Source: Ruminococcus sp.
Lineage (GTDB): Bacteria > Bacillota > Clostridia > Oscillospirales > Acutalibacteraceae
NCBI GenBank assembly: GCA_017380355.1
Contig: JAFOED010000090.1
Coordinates: forward strand, 1-14,503
Reading direction: 5' to 3'
DNA length: 14,503 nt
A program made the position numbers and the translations under genes. Below are positions 1-6,967 of the stretch, piece by piece (positions within the stretch are counted from its first letter, which is position 1; the number at the start of each line of letters is the position of its first letter). Under the pieces are notes generated by a model. It searched no databases. It saw nothing but the letters and a program-made list of their open reading frames with translations, and was not told the DNA's origin.

Positions 1-1710
1 AACGTAGGTGTTGACGGTTTCCGTTTCGACGCTGCTAAGCACATCGAGCTCCCTACAGACGACGGCAACAGAAGTGACTTCTGGCCAAACGTATTAAACG
101 GTGCACAGAGTTCTACATCAAATGAGCTCTTCTTCTACGGCGAGATTCTTAACGGTTGCGGTACAGATATCGGCAACTATACAAGATATATGAGCATTAC
201 TGACAACTTTTACAGTGATGCAGTTTTAATGGCGGCAAACAACTCAAACCCATCGGGTCTTGCAAATTCACACTACAACAAGGGCGCTGCTGCTAACAAA
301 AACGTATTATGGGTAGAATCTCACGATACATACATGGGCGAGTCAGGTTCAGGCGGTATGCGTAACACATCAGGTGTTTCTGATGACAAGATTATCAAAG
401 CTTGGGCTATGGTTGGTTCACGTGCAGATGCAACATCTCTCTTCTTTGCTCGTCCAGCATACAATATGGGTGATGCAAGCTCAAACACAACATACAAATC
501 TAAGCCTGTTGCAGAAGTAAATAAGTTTAAGAACTACTTCGCTGGTCAGGGCGAATATCTCTCATGTGATGGTTCAATCGCTTACAACGAGCGTGGTACA
601 TCTGGTGTTGTTTTAGTTAACGCACATGGTACAAATGCTTCTGTTAACGTAAAAGCTAACAAAATGGCTAATGGTACATACAAAGATGCTATCACAGGTA
701 GCACTTTCACAGTATCAAATGGCAGAATCACAGGTAATATCGGTAATACTGGTGTTGCTGTAGTATACAATCCATCTTCAACCCCTACACCAGACCCAAC
801 AGAAAAGCCAACAGAAAAGCCTACACAGACTCCAACACAGGCTCCAACACAGCCTGCTGAGAAATATCTCGTTGGTGACGTTAACTTAACAAACGATATT
901 TCTGTTGTTGATGCAACAGTTCTTCAGAGACACATTGCTAAATCAGTTACACTCACATCAAAGCAGCTTTTAAGAGCTGACGTTGATTTAAACGGTGAAG
1001 TTACAATTGCGGATGCAACTCTTATTCAGCAGTATGTTGCAGGTATCAAAAGCACAATAAATAAATGTGGTCAGAAGATCGAGGGTAACGATCCAACTGA
1101 AGCTCCTACCCAGCCTGTATTACCAGTTGGTAACTACGTTTACTACAGAAACACAAACAACTGGTCAAACGTTCAGATTTACTACTGGAGTGACGAGAAT
1201 ACAAGAATGGTAGCTTGGCCTGGCGAGCAGATGAAGTCTTTAGGCGACAACGTTTATGCTGCAGAGCTTCCAAAAGACGCTAAGTACGTAATCTTTAATA
1301 ATGGTCAGCAGCAGACAGACAACATCACACTTCAGGGCTTCGGTAAAATTTACGACAATGGTTCTTGGAGTGATTACGGTCAGGTTGTAGATCCTGAGCC
1401 AACACAGAATCCAACTCCAACACAGGCTCCATCATATAACACAAACGATAAGTACATCTACTATAAGAATACAAACAACTGGAGCGAAGTAAAGGTTTAC
1501 TACTGGAGTGACTCAAACAAGAATATGACATCATGGCCGGGTCAGCACATGGAATCTGTTGGCAACAACGTATACAGATGTGAGATTCCTTCTGATGCTA
1601 CTAAGGTTGTATTCAATAATAACAACCAGGGTGAGCAGTCTTCTGATATCAGTCTTGAGGGTTTAGGCAAGATTTATGACAACGGCTCATGGATGCCATA
1701 TAATGGCTAA
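1..1710 (+). CDS. Secreted GH13 alpha-amylase with internal dockerin and two CBM26-like modules (5' end missing)
   Basis: The reading frame is open from base 1, so this is the last 569 residues of a larger protein. The signal peptide and the first half of the (beta/alpha)8 barrel lie outside the window. Three GH13 catalytic positions are visible: the nucleophile Asp in GFRFDAAKH (D10 of the visible part), the acid/base Glu in FFYGEIL (E48), and the transition-state Asp in WVESHDTY (D109). The all-beta domain C ends near residue 258. A Thr/Pro/Gln linker (259-288) leads to a dockerin (289-349) and two CBM26-like modules (377-460, 484-568), the last at the C-terminus. By family knowledge it hydrolyses internal alpha-1,4 bonds of starch outside the cell, and the dockerin would plug it into a cohesin-bearing amylosome scaffold as in Ruminococcus bromii. 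A paralogue lies directly downstream. An ATG at 190 is internal to the catalytic domain and is not the start. The family assignment is firm; cohesin partner and exact substrate are inferred. Confidence 0.95.
   Translation, partial: NVGVDGFRFDAAKHIELPTDDGNRSDFWPNVLNGAQSSTSNELFFYGEILNGCGTDIGNYTRYMSITDNFYSDAVLMAANNSNPSGLANSHYNKGAAANKNVLWVESHDTYMGESGSGGMRNTSGVSDDKIIKAWAMVGSRADATSLFFARPAYNMGDASSNTTYKSKPVAEVNKFKNYFAGQGEYLSCDGSIAYNERGTSGVVLVNAHGTNASVNVKANKMANGTYKDAITGSTFTVSNGRITGNIGNTGVAVVYNPSSTPTPDPTEKPTEKPTQTPTQAPTQPAEKYLVGDVNLTNDISVVDATVLQRHIAKSVTLTSKQLLRADVDLNGEVTIADATLIQQYVAGIKSTINKCGQKIEGNDPTEAPTQPVLPVGNYVYYRNTNNWSNVQIYYWSDENTRMVAWPGEQMKSLGDNVYAAELPKDAKYVIFNNGQQQTDNITLQGFGKIYDNGSWSDYGQVVDPEPTQNPTPTQAPSYNTNDKYIYYKNTNNWSEVKVYYWSDSNKNMTSWPGQHMESVGNNVYRCEIPSDATKVVFNNNNQGEQSSDISLEGLGKIYDNGSWMPYNG
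865..1047 (+). other. Dockerin domain within the partial amylase
   Basis: There are two F-hand-like calcium loops, each followed by a helix. Loop 1 is DVNLTNDISVVD with helix ATVLQRHIA; loop 2 is DVDLNGEVTIAD with helix ATLIQQYVAG. Loop 2 fits the usual D-x-D/N-x-D/N-G pattern. Loop 1 has Thr at the fifth position, where Asp is normally a ligand, and Asn instead of Gly at the sixth. The positions that usually set cohesin specificity (10 and 11 of each loop) are VV and IA, so the two halves differ. Dockerins are often C-terminal, whereas this one sits between the catalytic domain and the starch-binding modules. Confidence 0.88.
1129..1380 (+). repeat. CBM26-like starch-binding module, first copy
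   Basis: This module of about 84 residues opens with YVYYRNTNNW, has the aromatic YYWSD strand and the AWPG turn, and ends in GKIYDNGSW. That layout matches starch-binding CBM26/CBM25-type beta-sandwiches, whose exposed Trp and Tyr residues stack on glucose rings. The second copy, 70 bases further on, is roughly 60% identical by eye, which points to an internal duplication. Binding to starch granules is inferred from the family. Confidence 0.82.
1450..1704 (+). repeat. CBM26-like starch-binding module, second copy (C-terminal)
   Basis: This is the second copy of the preceding module, with the same anchor motifs: YIYYKNTNNW, YYWSD, SWPG, and GKIYDNGSW just before the stop codon. A short Pro/Thr linker (EPTQNPTPTQAP) separates the copies. 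Tandem starch-binding modules typically raise avidity for granules. Confidence 0.82.
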
Positions 1711-1832
1711 TCATAAAATTTTGCTATAGTTTAGTCTATTTGTGGCGATTTCTTGACATTTTGACACAAAATTCATAGCAAAAATGTATAAATAAAACAG
1801 GCGTCAATTTGACATAATTACGAAAAATTAAG

Positions 1833-1870
1833 AATCGGGAGTGATTTTCACTCCCGATTTTATTATTTTT
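1833..1870 (+). terminator. Rho-independent terminator downstream of the first amylase
   Basis: A perfect 12-bp stem (AATCGGGAGTGA at 1833-1844 with TCACTCCCGATT at 1848-1859) closes a TTT loop and is followed by a T-rich tail. It lies about 120 bases after the stop codon of the first amylase and before the promoter of the second, so the two genes probably form separate transcription units. Confidence 0.9.
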
Positions 1871-1898
1871 ATCTCTCTTTTTGTTGTTAGCTATGTAC

Positions 1899-1917
1899 AA
1901 GTTTAATCGAAAAACTT
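1899..1917. promoter_or_regulatory. Inverted repeat upstream of the second amylase promoter (candidate operator)
   Basis: AAGTTT (1899-1904) and AAACTT (1912-1917) are inverted arms separated by AATCGAA. The element lies 15 bases upstream of the -35 box of the second amylase, a plausible place for an activator. It is not a clean match to a CcpA cre site, and six-base arms in AT-rich DNA can occur by chance. Confidence 0.3.
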
Positions 1918-1932
1918 TAGTGCTTATATCCG

Positions 1933-1962
1933 TTGAGATTTTACGAAAGTTTATTGTACAAT
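1933..1962 (+). promoter_or_regulatory. Sigma-A-type promoter of the second amylase
   Basis: TTGAGA (1933-1938) and TACAAT (1957-1962) are separated by 18 bases, each one mismatch from consensus. The expected transcription start near 1969 gives a leader of about 44 nt that includes the ribosome-binding site. Confidence 0.65.
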
Positions 1963-1996
1963 ATTAGTGTAAGAAATGACTCTCGTGCGTGATAAT

Positions 1997-2004
1997 AAAA
2001 GGAG
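1997..2004 (+). promoter_or_regulatory. Ribosome-binding site that fixes the second amylase start
   Basis: AAAAGGAG ends 8 bases before the ATG at 2013. The frame is open further upstream to a GTG at 1989, but that codon has no ribosome-binding site of its own and would put charged residues ahead of a normal signal peptide. The ATG at 2013 is therefore preferred. Confidence 0.85.
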
Positions 2005-2012
2005 AAATTGTT

Positions 2013-5000
2013 ATGTTAAAGAGGTTTTTTAGTATAGCACTTGCTGTTTGCGTTATTTTCAGTTGTTTTATCGCTGCTGATTTTTCATTTATAGAAGCGA
2101 GTGCAGCAACTAACGAATATGGACTTGTAAGCGATGTTCAGGATGGTCAGATTTTACAGTGTTTTAACTGGTCATTCAACAATATTAAGAACAATATGTC
2201 AAAAATCGCCGCGCAGGGATTTTCAGCTATTCAGACATCTCCGATACAGGCGTCTAAAGAATCAACAAAAGAGAGCTGGAGCACATGCTCAAACTCTTTC
2301 TGGGTATATTATCAGCCGATTAATTTCAGCATCGAGACAAACTCACGCAGTGCTTTAGGTACTAAATCTGAGTTTAAGGCTATGTGTGCAGAAGCTGAGA
2401 AGTACGGCATTAAAGTTATCGTTGATACTGTTTTCAACCACCTTGCTAATGGTAATTCAGGAAACACTTTAAATTCACAGATTCCTTCAGACATAAAAAA
2501 TGACTCCAGTAGCTGGCACACCTATACAACCAACATCAGCAACTATTCCAACCGCTATGATGTTACCCACTACTGTTTAGGCGGTCTTCCGGATTTAAAC
2601 ACAGGTTATAGCAAAATCCAGAATTACGCGACGAGTTTCTTGAAAGAATGTATCGATTGTGGCGCTGATGGTTTCCGTTTTGATGCAGCTAAGCACATAG
2701 AAACGCCATCTGACTCTTATGGTACAGGCAGTGACTTCTGGCCGAATGTTTTAAATGCAGCTACTTCTTATGCGCAGAACAACTACGGGTTTACTCCTTA
2801 TTATTACGGAGAGATGCTCGATAGCACAGGCGGTGTCGATATATCTGCATATACACAGTATATGAGTGTAACCGATAACGCAGGCTCAAACAGTATCAGA
2901 AACGCGGTGAATTCAGGCAACGCTTCTGGCGCGGCAAATTCAGCTATTTTTAATGGCGCGCAGCCTAAATATACAGTTCAGTGGAATGAATCTCACGATA
3001 CATACTGCGAGGGTAGCTCAAGCTATGTATCAGACACAAATTTAAAGAAAACATGGGCTATTGTGGGTTCAAGAGCTGAAGTCTGCGGAATGTATCTTGC
3101 TCGACCTGGTTCTGGTTCAACAATGCTCGGTAATGCTGACACTACAGCATGGGCAGATAAAGAAGTAAAAGCTGTAAACCAGTTCAAAAACGCTTTTGTA
3201 GGACAGAGCGAGTATTTCGCTTCTTCTGGATCTATCGCGTATGTTGAGCGTGGAACATCAGGCGTTGTTTTAGTAAATATGGGCGGTTCTTCAACATCTG
3301 TTTCAGTTACCGCTAATAAAATGGCAAGTGGTACATATATAGACCAGATTTCAGGCAACACATTTACAGTTTCAAACGGAAAAATCTCGGGAAATATCGG
3401 CTCTACTGGAATCGCGGTTGTTTATAACGCGGACGAGATAGAAATTCCGACACAGGTACCTACAGAAGTAGTAACATCAGCTCCTGTATCAGGTGAAACA
3501 AAAACTGTTTATGTAGGTGTAATAAAATATATAACAGATCATGTACCAACACTCCATTACTGGAATAATGACGGTGTATTCGGTGATGTAACCTTAAGCG
3601 CTACAGGCGAAACAGTACAGTATGCTGTAGGTTCAGATTACTGGTCAAACGAAGAAAAAACCTTCTATATCTACGAGGCGCAGATTCCTGTCGAAGCCAC
3701 AAACTATAAAACATTCAACGCTAGCACAGGTGAATGTTGGGCTGAAGAAGAAGTAGAAGACAAGGATAATCAGATTACACTTGTTTTTGAATATAGCAAC
3801 CTTTATCATAATTTCACAGCTACATATCCTGTAGAAGAGCCTTCTGAAGATGAAACTCAAGAGCCTACAATAGAGCCGACAGAAATCCCTACAGAAGAAC
3901 CTACAGAAACTCCGACCGAAAAACCTACCGAAGTCCCAACAGAAGTGGAGACTCAGATACCGACACAGGGCGAAACAACACACGAAGCCGGTTACTATAT
4001 GGTAGGTAAGTTTAATGGTGCTGATTGTTGGGGTGCAGAAACCTTAACAGAAGACAGAAAGCTATCATTAAACCCTGATGCTGAGGATGAGTATATCCTG
4101 TATTGGACATTTATTGGTGGCGATGAGCTGAAGGTGGCTTATTTCGACGGCTACAAAATCACCGACTTGTATAAGCCTGAGGGAGAGTCCACATACAAAA
4201 TTGGCGAGAATTCTGACAAAGTTGGTTACTGTTCAGTTAAATTTAACCCTGCTGGTAACTCAAACTGGTCGTATAATTACTTAACAGTAAAGAGTGCACC
4301 TACAGAAGAGCCGACAGAAGGAACTTCAGAAACACCAAGTGAAGAAGAAAGCAGTGAGGCGACAGAAGAACCTACTGAAGCACCAACACAAGTTGAGTTA
4401 AGTAAAGTATCGAATATTAAGACAGAAGCAACATCAGCAACTGTAAAGTTTACATGGGATGCTTTATCTGGTGGAACAGCGTATTGGGTTTATGTTTATA
4501 ACGAGAACACAGAATCGTGGATTTGTTTATCAAGTACAACAAATACCACAATGGCTGTATATAAACTCACAGCAGATACAGACTATAAGTTTAAAATAAC
4601 GGCTTGTATCGATAATAAAAAGTATCTTAAGATAGAAGATGCTGACGTTATAAGTGTACACACAGCTGATGCTATAGCAACAACATCGATTACAGGAACA
4701 GCGAGCGCAACAACAGCGAGAATTACATGGGAGCCTATTGAAGGCGCACAAAAATACTGGCTGTATCGATCAAATTATGCTGATGGACCGTACTATTGTT
4801 ACGCATCAACAACAGACTCGACATATCTTGTAAATAAGCTCAGACCTGAAAACGAGTATTACTTCAAGGTAGCAGCACTCACATATCAGAATGGCTTTGA
4901 GTGTTACAGCAACTATAAGGATTCACCTGTATGTGGAATAAAAACAGGTTCAGCGTCAATTATAGGCACAGTACTTACAAGTAATACAGCTACAACAGCA

Positions 5001-5513
5001 ACAATTACTTGGCCTGAATATGAGAATTCAGATATGTACTGGGTTAAGTATTCAACAACATCAGCGGATACAAATGATGCTTCACACTGGTCAACACTTG
5101 ACAAACTAACCGACAGAAAATATACAATAAAGAATCTGAAACCTGATACTGTGTATTATCTGAATATTGGTGCGAGATATTATGACCCTTATACAGGCAA
5201 AGAAGAGTTTATCGATTATATACCTGTACAGATGAGAACAGCACACTCTGATGAAAACTTCATCACGTTCACCGAGGAGAGTGAGACAAGTGTAACTCTT
5301 ACATGGTCCGAAGATATACCTGATATCGCAAAAACATGGATTTATGTGTACGATTTTGAAGGAAACAGAGTAGAGATGGCAAGTACAGAAACAAATACAT
5401 ACACATTCAAGAAGTTAGTAGGATACAAAGACTACTTCTATGAATTAAGAATACAGGACACAAAGGGACGCTATCTCACAATTACACCAACAGGCGGTTT
5501 TGCTTACGAATAA
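2013..5513 (+). CDS. Secreted multimodular GH13 alpha-amylase with four FN3-like domains and no dockerin
   Basis: The product is 1166 residues from the ATG at 2013. It begins with a signal peptide (MLKRFFS, a hydrophobic core, then cleavage probably near ASA-A at residues 30-32). The GH13 barrel follows, with region I DTVFNH (138-143), nucleophile Asp224 in GFRFDAAKH, acid/base Glu267 in YYYGEML, and Asp329 in WNESHDTY; domain C ends near residue 472. After a short linker come an unassigned beta-rich module (497-606), a PTE-rich acidic linker (607-656), a second unassigned module starting GYYMVGKFNG (657-760), another acidic linker, and four FN3-like domains (about 796-885, 889-978, 980-1078, 1081-1163). 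There is no dockerin, LPxTG motif, SLH domain or C-terminal membrane segment, so it is probably released or held only by its binding modules. It should cleave alpha-1,4 glucan bonds outside the cell. The core is clearly paralogous to the upstream amylase, for example AYxERGTSGVVLVN in both. The specific substrate is unknown. Confidence 0.95.
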   Translation: MLKRFFSIALAVCVIFSCFIAADFSFIEASAATNEYGLVSDVQDGQILQCFNWSFNNIKNNMSKIAAQGFSAIQTSPIQASKESTKESWSTCSNSFWVYYQPINFSIETNSRSALGTKSEFKAMCAEAEKYGIKVIVDTVFNHLANGNSGNTLNSQIPSDIKNDSSSWHTYTTNISNYSNRYDVTHYCLGGLPDLNTGYSKIQNYATSFLKECIDCGADGFRFDAAKHIETPSDSYGTGSDFWPNVLNAATSYAQNNYGFTPYYYGEMLDSTGGVDISAYTQYMSVTDNAGSNSIRNAVNSGNASGAANSAIFNGAQPKYTVQWNESHDTYCEGSSSYVSDTNLKKTWAIVGSRAEVCGMYLARPGSGSTMLGNADTTAWADKEVKAVNQFKNAFVGQSEYFASSGSIAYVERGTSGVVLVNMGGSSTSVSVTANKMASGTYIDQISGNTFTVSNGKISGNIGSTGIAVVYNADEIEIPTQVPTEVVTSAPVSGETKTVYVGVIKYITDHVPTLHYWNNDGVFGDVTLSATGETVQYAVGSDYWSNEEKTFYIYEAQIPVEATNYKTFNASTGECWAEEEVEDKDNQITLVFEYSNLYHNFTATYPVEEPSEDETQEPTIEPTEIPTEEPTETPTEKPTEVPTEVETQIPTQGETTHEAGYYMVGKFNGADCWGAETLTEDRKLSLNPDAEDEYILYWTFIGGDELKVAYFDGYKITDLYKPEGESTYKIGENSDKVGYCSVKFNPAGNSNWSYNYLTVKSAPTEEPTEGTSETPSEEESSEATEEPTEAPTQVELSKVSNIKTEATSATVKFTWDALSGGTAYWVYVYNENTESWICLSSTTNTTMAVYKLTADTDYKFKITACIDNKKYLKIEDADVISVHTADAIATTSITGTASATTARITWEPIEGAQKYWLYRSNYADGPYYCYASTTDSTYLVNKLRPENEYYFKVAALTYQNGFECYSNYKDSPVCGIKTGSASIIGTVLTSNTATTATITWPEYENSDMYWVKYSTTSADTNDASHWSTLDKLTDRKYTIKNLKPDTVYYLNIGARYYDPYTGKEEFIDYIPVQMRTAHSDENFITFTEESETSVTLTWSEDIPDIAKTWIYVYDFEGNRVEMASTETNTYTFKKLVGYKDYFYELRIQDTKGRYLTITPTGGFAYE
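3501..3830 (+). other. Unassigned beta-rich module 1 of the second amylase (possible starch-binding module)
   Basis: Residues 497-606 begin TVYVGVIKYI and are rich in aromatic residues and beta-branched strands (LHYWNNDG, SDYWSN, FYIYEAQIP, NQITLVFEY). The order of features, an aromatic YW strand, then an xxYxAxIP strand, then YKTFN, then a DNQITL strand, parallels the CBM26-like modules of the neighbouring enzyme. A distant CBM25/26-type fold is therefore plausible. No family is assigned with confidence. Confidence 0.45.
3981..4292 (+). other. Unassigned module 2 of the second amylase (GYYMVGKFNG type)
   Basis: Residues 657-760 begin GYYMVGKFNGADCWG and include a GDELKVAYFDG strand and a closing FNPAGNSNWSYNYLTV strand. 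The pattern recalls beta-sandwich repeats in secreted carbohydrate-active proteins of gut Firmicutes, some of which bind starch. PTE-rich acidic linkers flank it on both sides, as expected for an independently folding binding module. The function is inferred only from its position and aromatic content. Confidence 0.45.
4398..5504 (+). repeat. Array of four fibronectin type III-like domains in the second amylase
   Basis: Four units of about 85-100 residues each show the FN3 pattern: a first strand with a TxTATITW-like motif (ATVKFTW, ATTARITW, ATTATITW, TSVTLTW), a central YW(V/L)Y strand, a Y-x-(V/I)-x-x-L turn, and a closing YYFKVAA-type strand. The copies have diverged strongly. FN3 domains in extracellular glycosidases usually act as spacers or weak carbohydrate or cell-surface contacts. 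Confidence 0.82.
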
Positions 5514-5518
5514 CTAAA

Positions 5519-5553
5519 AGAAAAGCGACAAGGATTATCCTTGTCGCTTTTTT
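5519..5553. terminator. Bidirectional terminator between the second amylase and the his operon
   Basis: A perfect 13-bp stem (AAAGCGACAAGGA at 5522-5534 with TCCTTGTCGCTTT at 5538-5550) closes a TTA loop. On the + strand six T residues (5548-5553) follow, 6 bases after the amylase stop. On the - strand the stem is followed by TTTTCTTTTAG, just past the stop of the histidinol phosphatase gene. One hairpin serves both converging units. Confidence 0.92.
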
Positions 5554-5557
5554 ACAT

Positions 5558-6307
5558 TCATATTAAGTTTTCGTATTCATCAAATTTATATCCGATGTTG
5601 TCTTTACTGTGACTGTCGCTTGATAAAATAAACCTTGCACCCTTGCCTTTTAAATAGTTATAAATACAAGAAGATGGGTAAGGGGCGGTGCGGTAACCGC
5701 GAGAAATGGCACCAGTGTTAATTTCGAACAATTTGTTATGTGCGAGTAGTTTATCGCACGCTTTTTCATAAGAATGAATATATCGCTCATCTTTTTCATC
5801 AAAAAGCTTTCCGTCTTCGTTAAACTTTGTGATCAAATCGATATGTCCGATAATGTCACAGTTAGTTTTTGTTACTACCTGAGAAACTGTGTTGTAATAA
5901 AGCTCAATTAGTGCGTAAATATCACCATTGAAGTGTTTATTAGCAGCTTTTAAGAGAATTTCTTTACTTTCGTCAACAGGAATGTAAGTGTTCTCGATTT
6001 TTAAATAGTGTACTGAACCTATGATGTAGTCAAAATCTTGCGTTTTTGCATCAGAAAAGAAGTCCTGTTCAATACCACAACAAATCTTGATTTTATCATT
6101 GTACTTTATTTTTAAAAGGTTGATTTCATCGATATATTTTTGATAACTCGACTTATCCATACAGTAACTCAAATCAAAAGTGGTATAGGAGTGATCAGAG
6201 ATACCTACTGCTTCAAAACCTTTATCTATTGCGCTTTTTATAATATCTTCAATCGAGTTTAAGCCATCGCTGTATGTAGAGTGAATATGTAAATCCACTT
6301 TTCTCAT
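5558..6307 (-). CDS. hisK: PHP-family histidinol-phosphatase (HisK/HisJ type)
   Basis: This 249-residue protein carries the full set of PHP metal-binding motifs: DLHIHSTYSDG (H7, H9), GISDHS (H39), CGIEQD (E80), IGSVHY (H100), IIGHIDL (H155) and LSSDSHSKDNIG (D231, H233). The PHP superfamily also includes other phosphatases, but length and position at the end of a his operon identify it as the enzyme converting L-histidinol phosphate to L-histidinol. This is the Firmicutes route, replacing the bifunctional HisB of enterics. Its ATG overlaps the hisIE stop by four bases (ATGA), and AGGAG lies 11 bases upstream within hisIE. The terminator follows directly. Use of hisK or hisJ as the symbol varies between genomes. 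Confidence 0.92.
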   Translation of the reverse strand: MRKVDLHIHSTYSDGLNSIEDIIKSAIDKGFEAVGISDHSYTTFDLSYCMDKSSYQKYIDEINLLKIKYNDKIKICCGIEQDFFSDAKTQDFDYIIGSVHYLKIENTYIPVDESKEILLKAANKHFNGDIYALIELYYNTVSQVVTKTNCDIIGHIDLITKFNEDGKLFDEKDERYIHSYEKACDKLLAHNKLFEINTGAISRGYRTAPYPSSCIYNYLKGKGARFILSSDSHSKDNIGYKFDEYENLI

Positions 6308-6954
6308 TGTGTCATTTTCTCCTGTTTTACCTTGTGGTCGATAACGTGACGAGAAGCAAGCTCATCGTGTATATCTTCTAATGCAATACCCTGTTCAATC
6401 ATAAGTACCATTACGTGGTAAGCGAGGTCAGCTATTTCGTAAATAGTTTCTTTCTTATCGTCAGCTTTAGCAGCGATAATAACTTCAGTACACTCTTCGC
6501 CAACTTTCTTTAAAATTTTATCTAGACCTTTTTCGAAAAGATATGTTGTGTATGAACCTTCAACTTTATCTTTTTTACGGCCTTCGATGAGTTCGATTAA
6601 ACCCTGATATGAGAATTCGTGACGATCTTCACTCTGGAAAACTTCGTTGTTGAAACAAGAAGTTGTACCTAAGTGGCATGCAGGACCTTCAGGTTCAACC
6701 ATAACGACAAGAGCGTCGTTATCGCAATCAGATGTGATTGAAACGATATGCTGATAGTTTCCGCTGGTTTCACCTTTAAGCCACAATTCTTGTCTTGAAC
6801 GGCTGTAAAAACATGTAAGCTCTTTCTCTAAAGAGATTTGAAGACTTTCTTTGTTCATATATGCTAAAGTTAGAACTTTTTTTGTTTTCGCATCAACAAT
6901 AATTGCAGGGATTAAACCCTTTTCATCAAATTTAAGTTTTTCAATATCGAACAT
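6304..6954 (-). CDS. hisIE: Bifunctional phosphoribosyl-AMP cyclohydrolase / phosphoribosyl-ATP pyrophosphatase
   Basis: This 216-residue fusion covers steps 2 and 3 of histidine synthesis. The N-terminal HisI half (about 1-106) has the metal-binding run SDCDND (D76, C77, D78, D80) and the later zinc cysteines C93 and C100 in PACHLGTTSCF; it opens the adenine ring of PR-AMP. The C-terminal HisE half (about 113-205) is an all-alpha MazG-like domain with GEECTEV (E153, E154, E157) and YEIADLAYH (E173, D176); it removes pyrophosphate from PR-ATP. The start at 6954 is supported by AGGAG six bases upstream. Thirteen bases separate it from hisF, the widest gap in the operon. Confidence 0.97.
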   Translation of the reverse strand: MFDIEKLKFDEKGLIPAIIVDAKTKKVLTLAYMNKESLQISLEKELTCFYSRSRQELWLKGETSGNYQHIVSITSDCDNDALVVMVEPEGPACHLGTTSCFNNEVFQSEDRHEFSYQGLIELIEGRKKDKVEGSYTTYLFEKGLDKILKKVGEECTEVIIAAKADDKKETIYEIADLAYHVMVLMIEQGIALEDIHDELASRHVIDHKVKQEKMTQ

Positions 6955-6967
6955 AATATTCTCCTGA

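Larger units (their letters stand above)
1711..2012 (+). other. 302-bp intergenic region between the two amylase genes
   Basis: No coding frame is credible here. The first 120 bases are AT-rich and contain three TTGACA hexamers (1753-1758, 1761-1766, 1809-1814) and a small palindrome, GTCAATTTGAC (1803-1813). Then come a strong hairpin terminator (1833-1859), an inverted repeat (1899-1917), a sigma-A-like promoter (1933-1962) and the ribosome-binding site of the next amylase. None of the TTGACA copies has a convincing -10 box at 16-18 bases. Confidence 0.7.

Noticed and set aside
190..1710. A complete 506-residue amylase starting at the ATG at 190
   Set aside because: The frame is open to the window edge, and the upstream codons encode the GH13 nucleophile and acid/base motifs, so the ATG at 190 is internal to a truncated gene.
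1753..1792. A promoter formed by TTGACA (1761-1766) and TATAAA (1787-1792)
   Set aside because: The spacer would be 20 bases, outside the usual 16-18, and the downstream terminator would stop the transcript before any gene.
1989..2012. GTG at 1989 as the start of the second amylase
   Set aside because: It has no ribosome-binding site, while AAAAGGAG sits at the right distance from the ATG at 2013, which begins a normal signal peptide.
3840..3970. CRISPR-like or tandem DNA repeat
   Set aside because: The periodicity comes from short PTE codon repeats encoding a linker; units are 9-12 bases, imperfect, and have no spacers.
3645..3983. A 112-residue Cys/Arg/Phe-rich frame on the - strand
   Set aside because: It is the mirror of the PTE-rich linker and beta-rich module of the second amylase, has no ribosome-binding site, and its composition is an artefact of the repeat.
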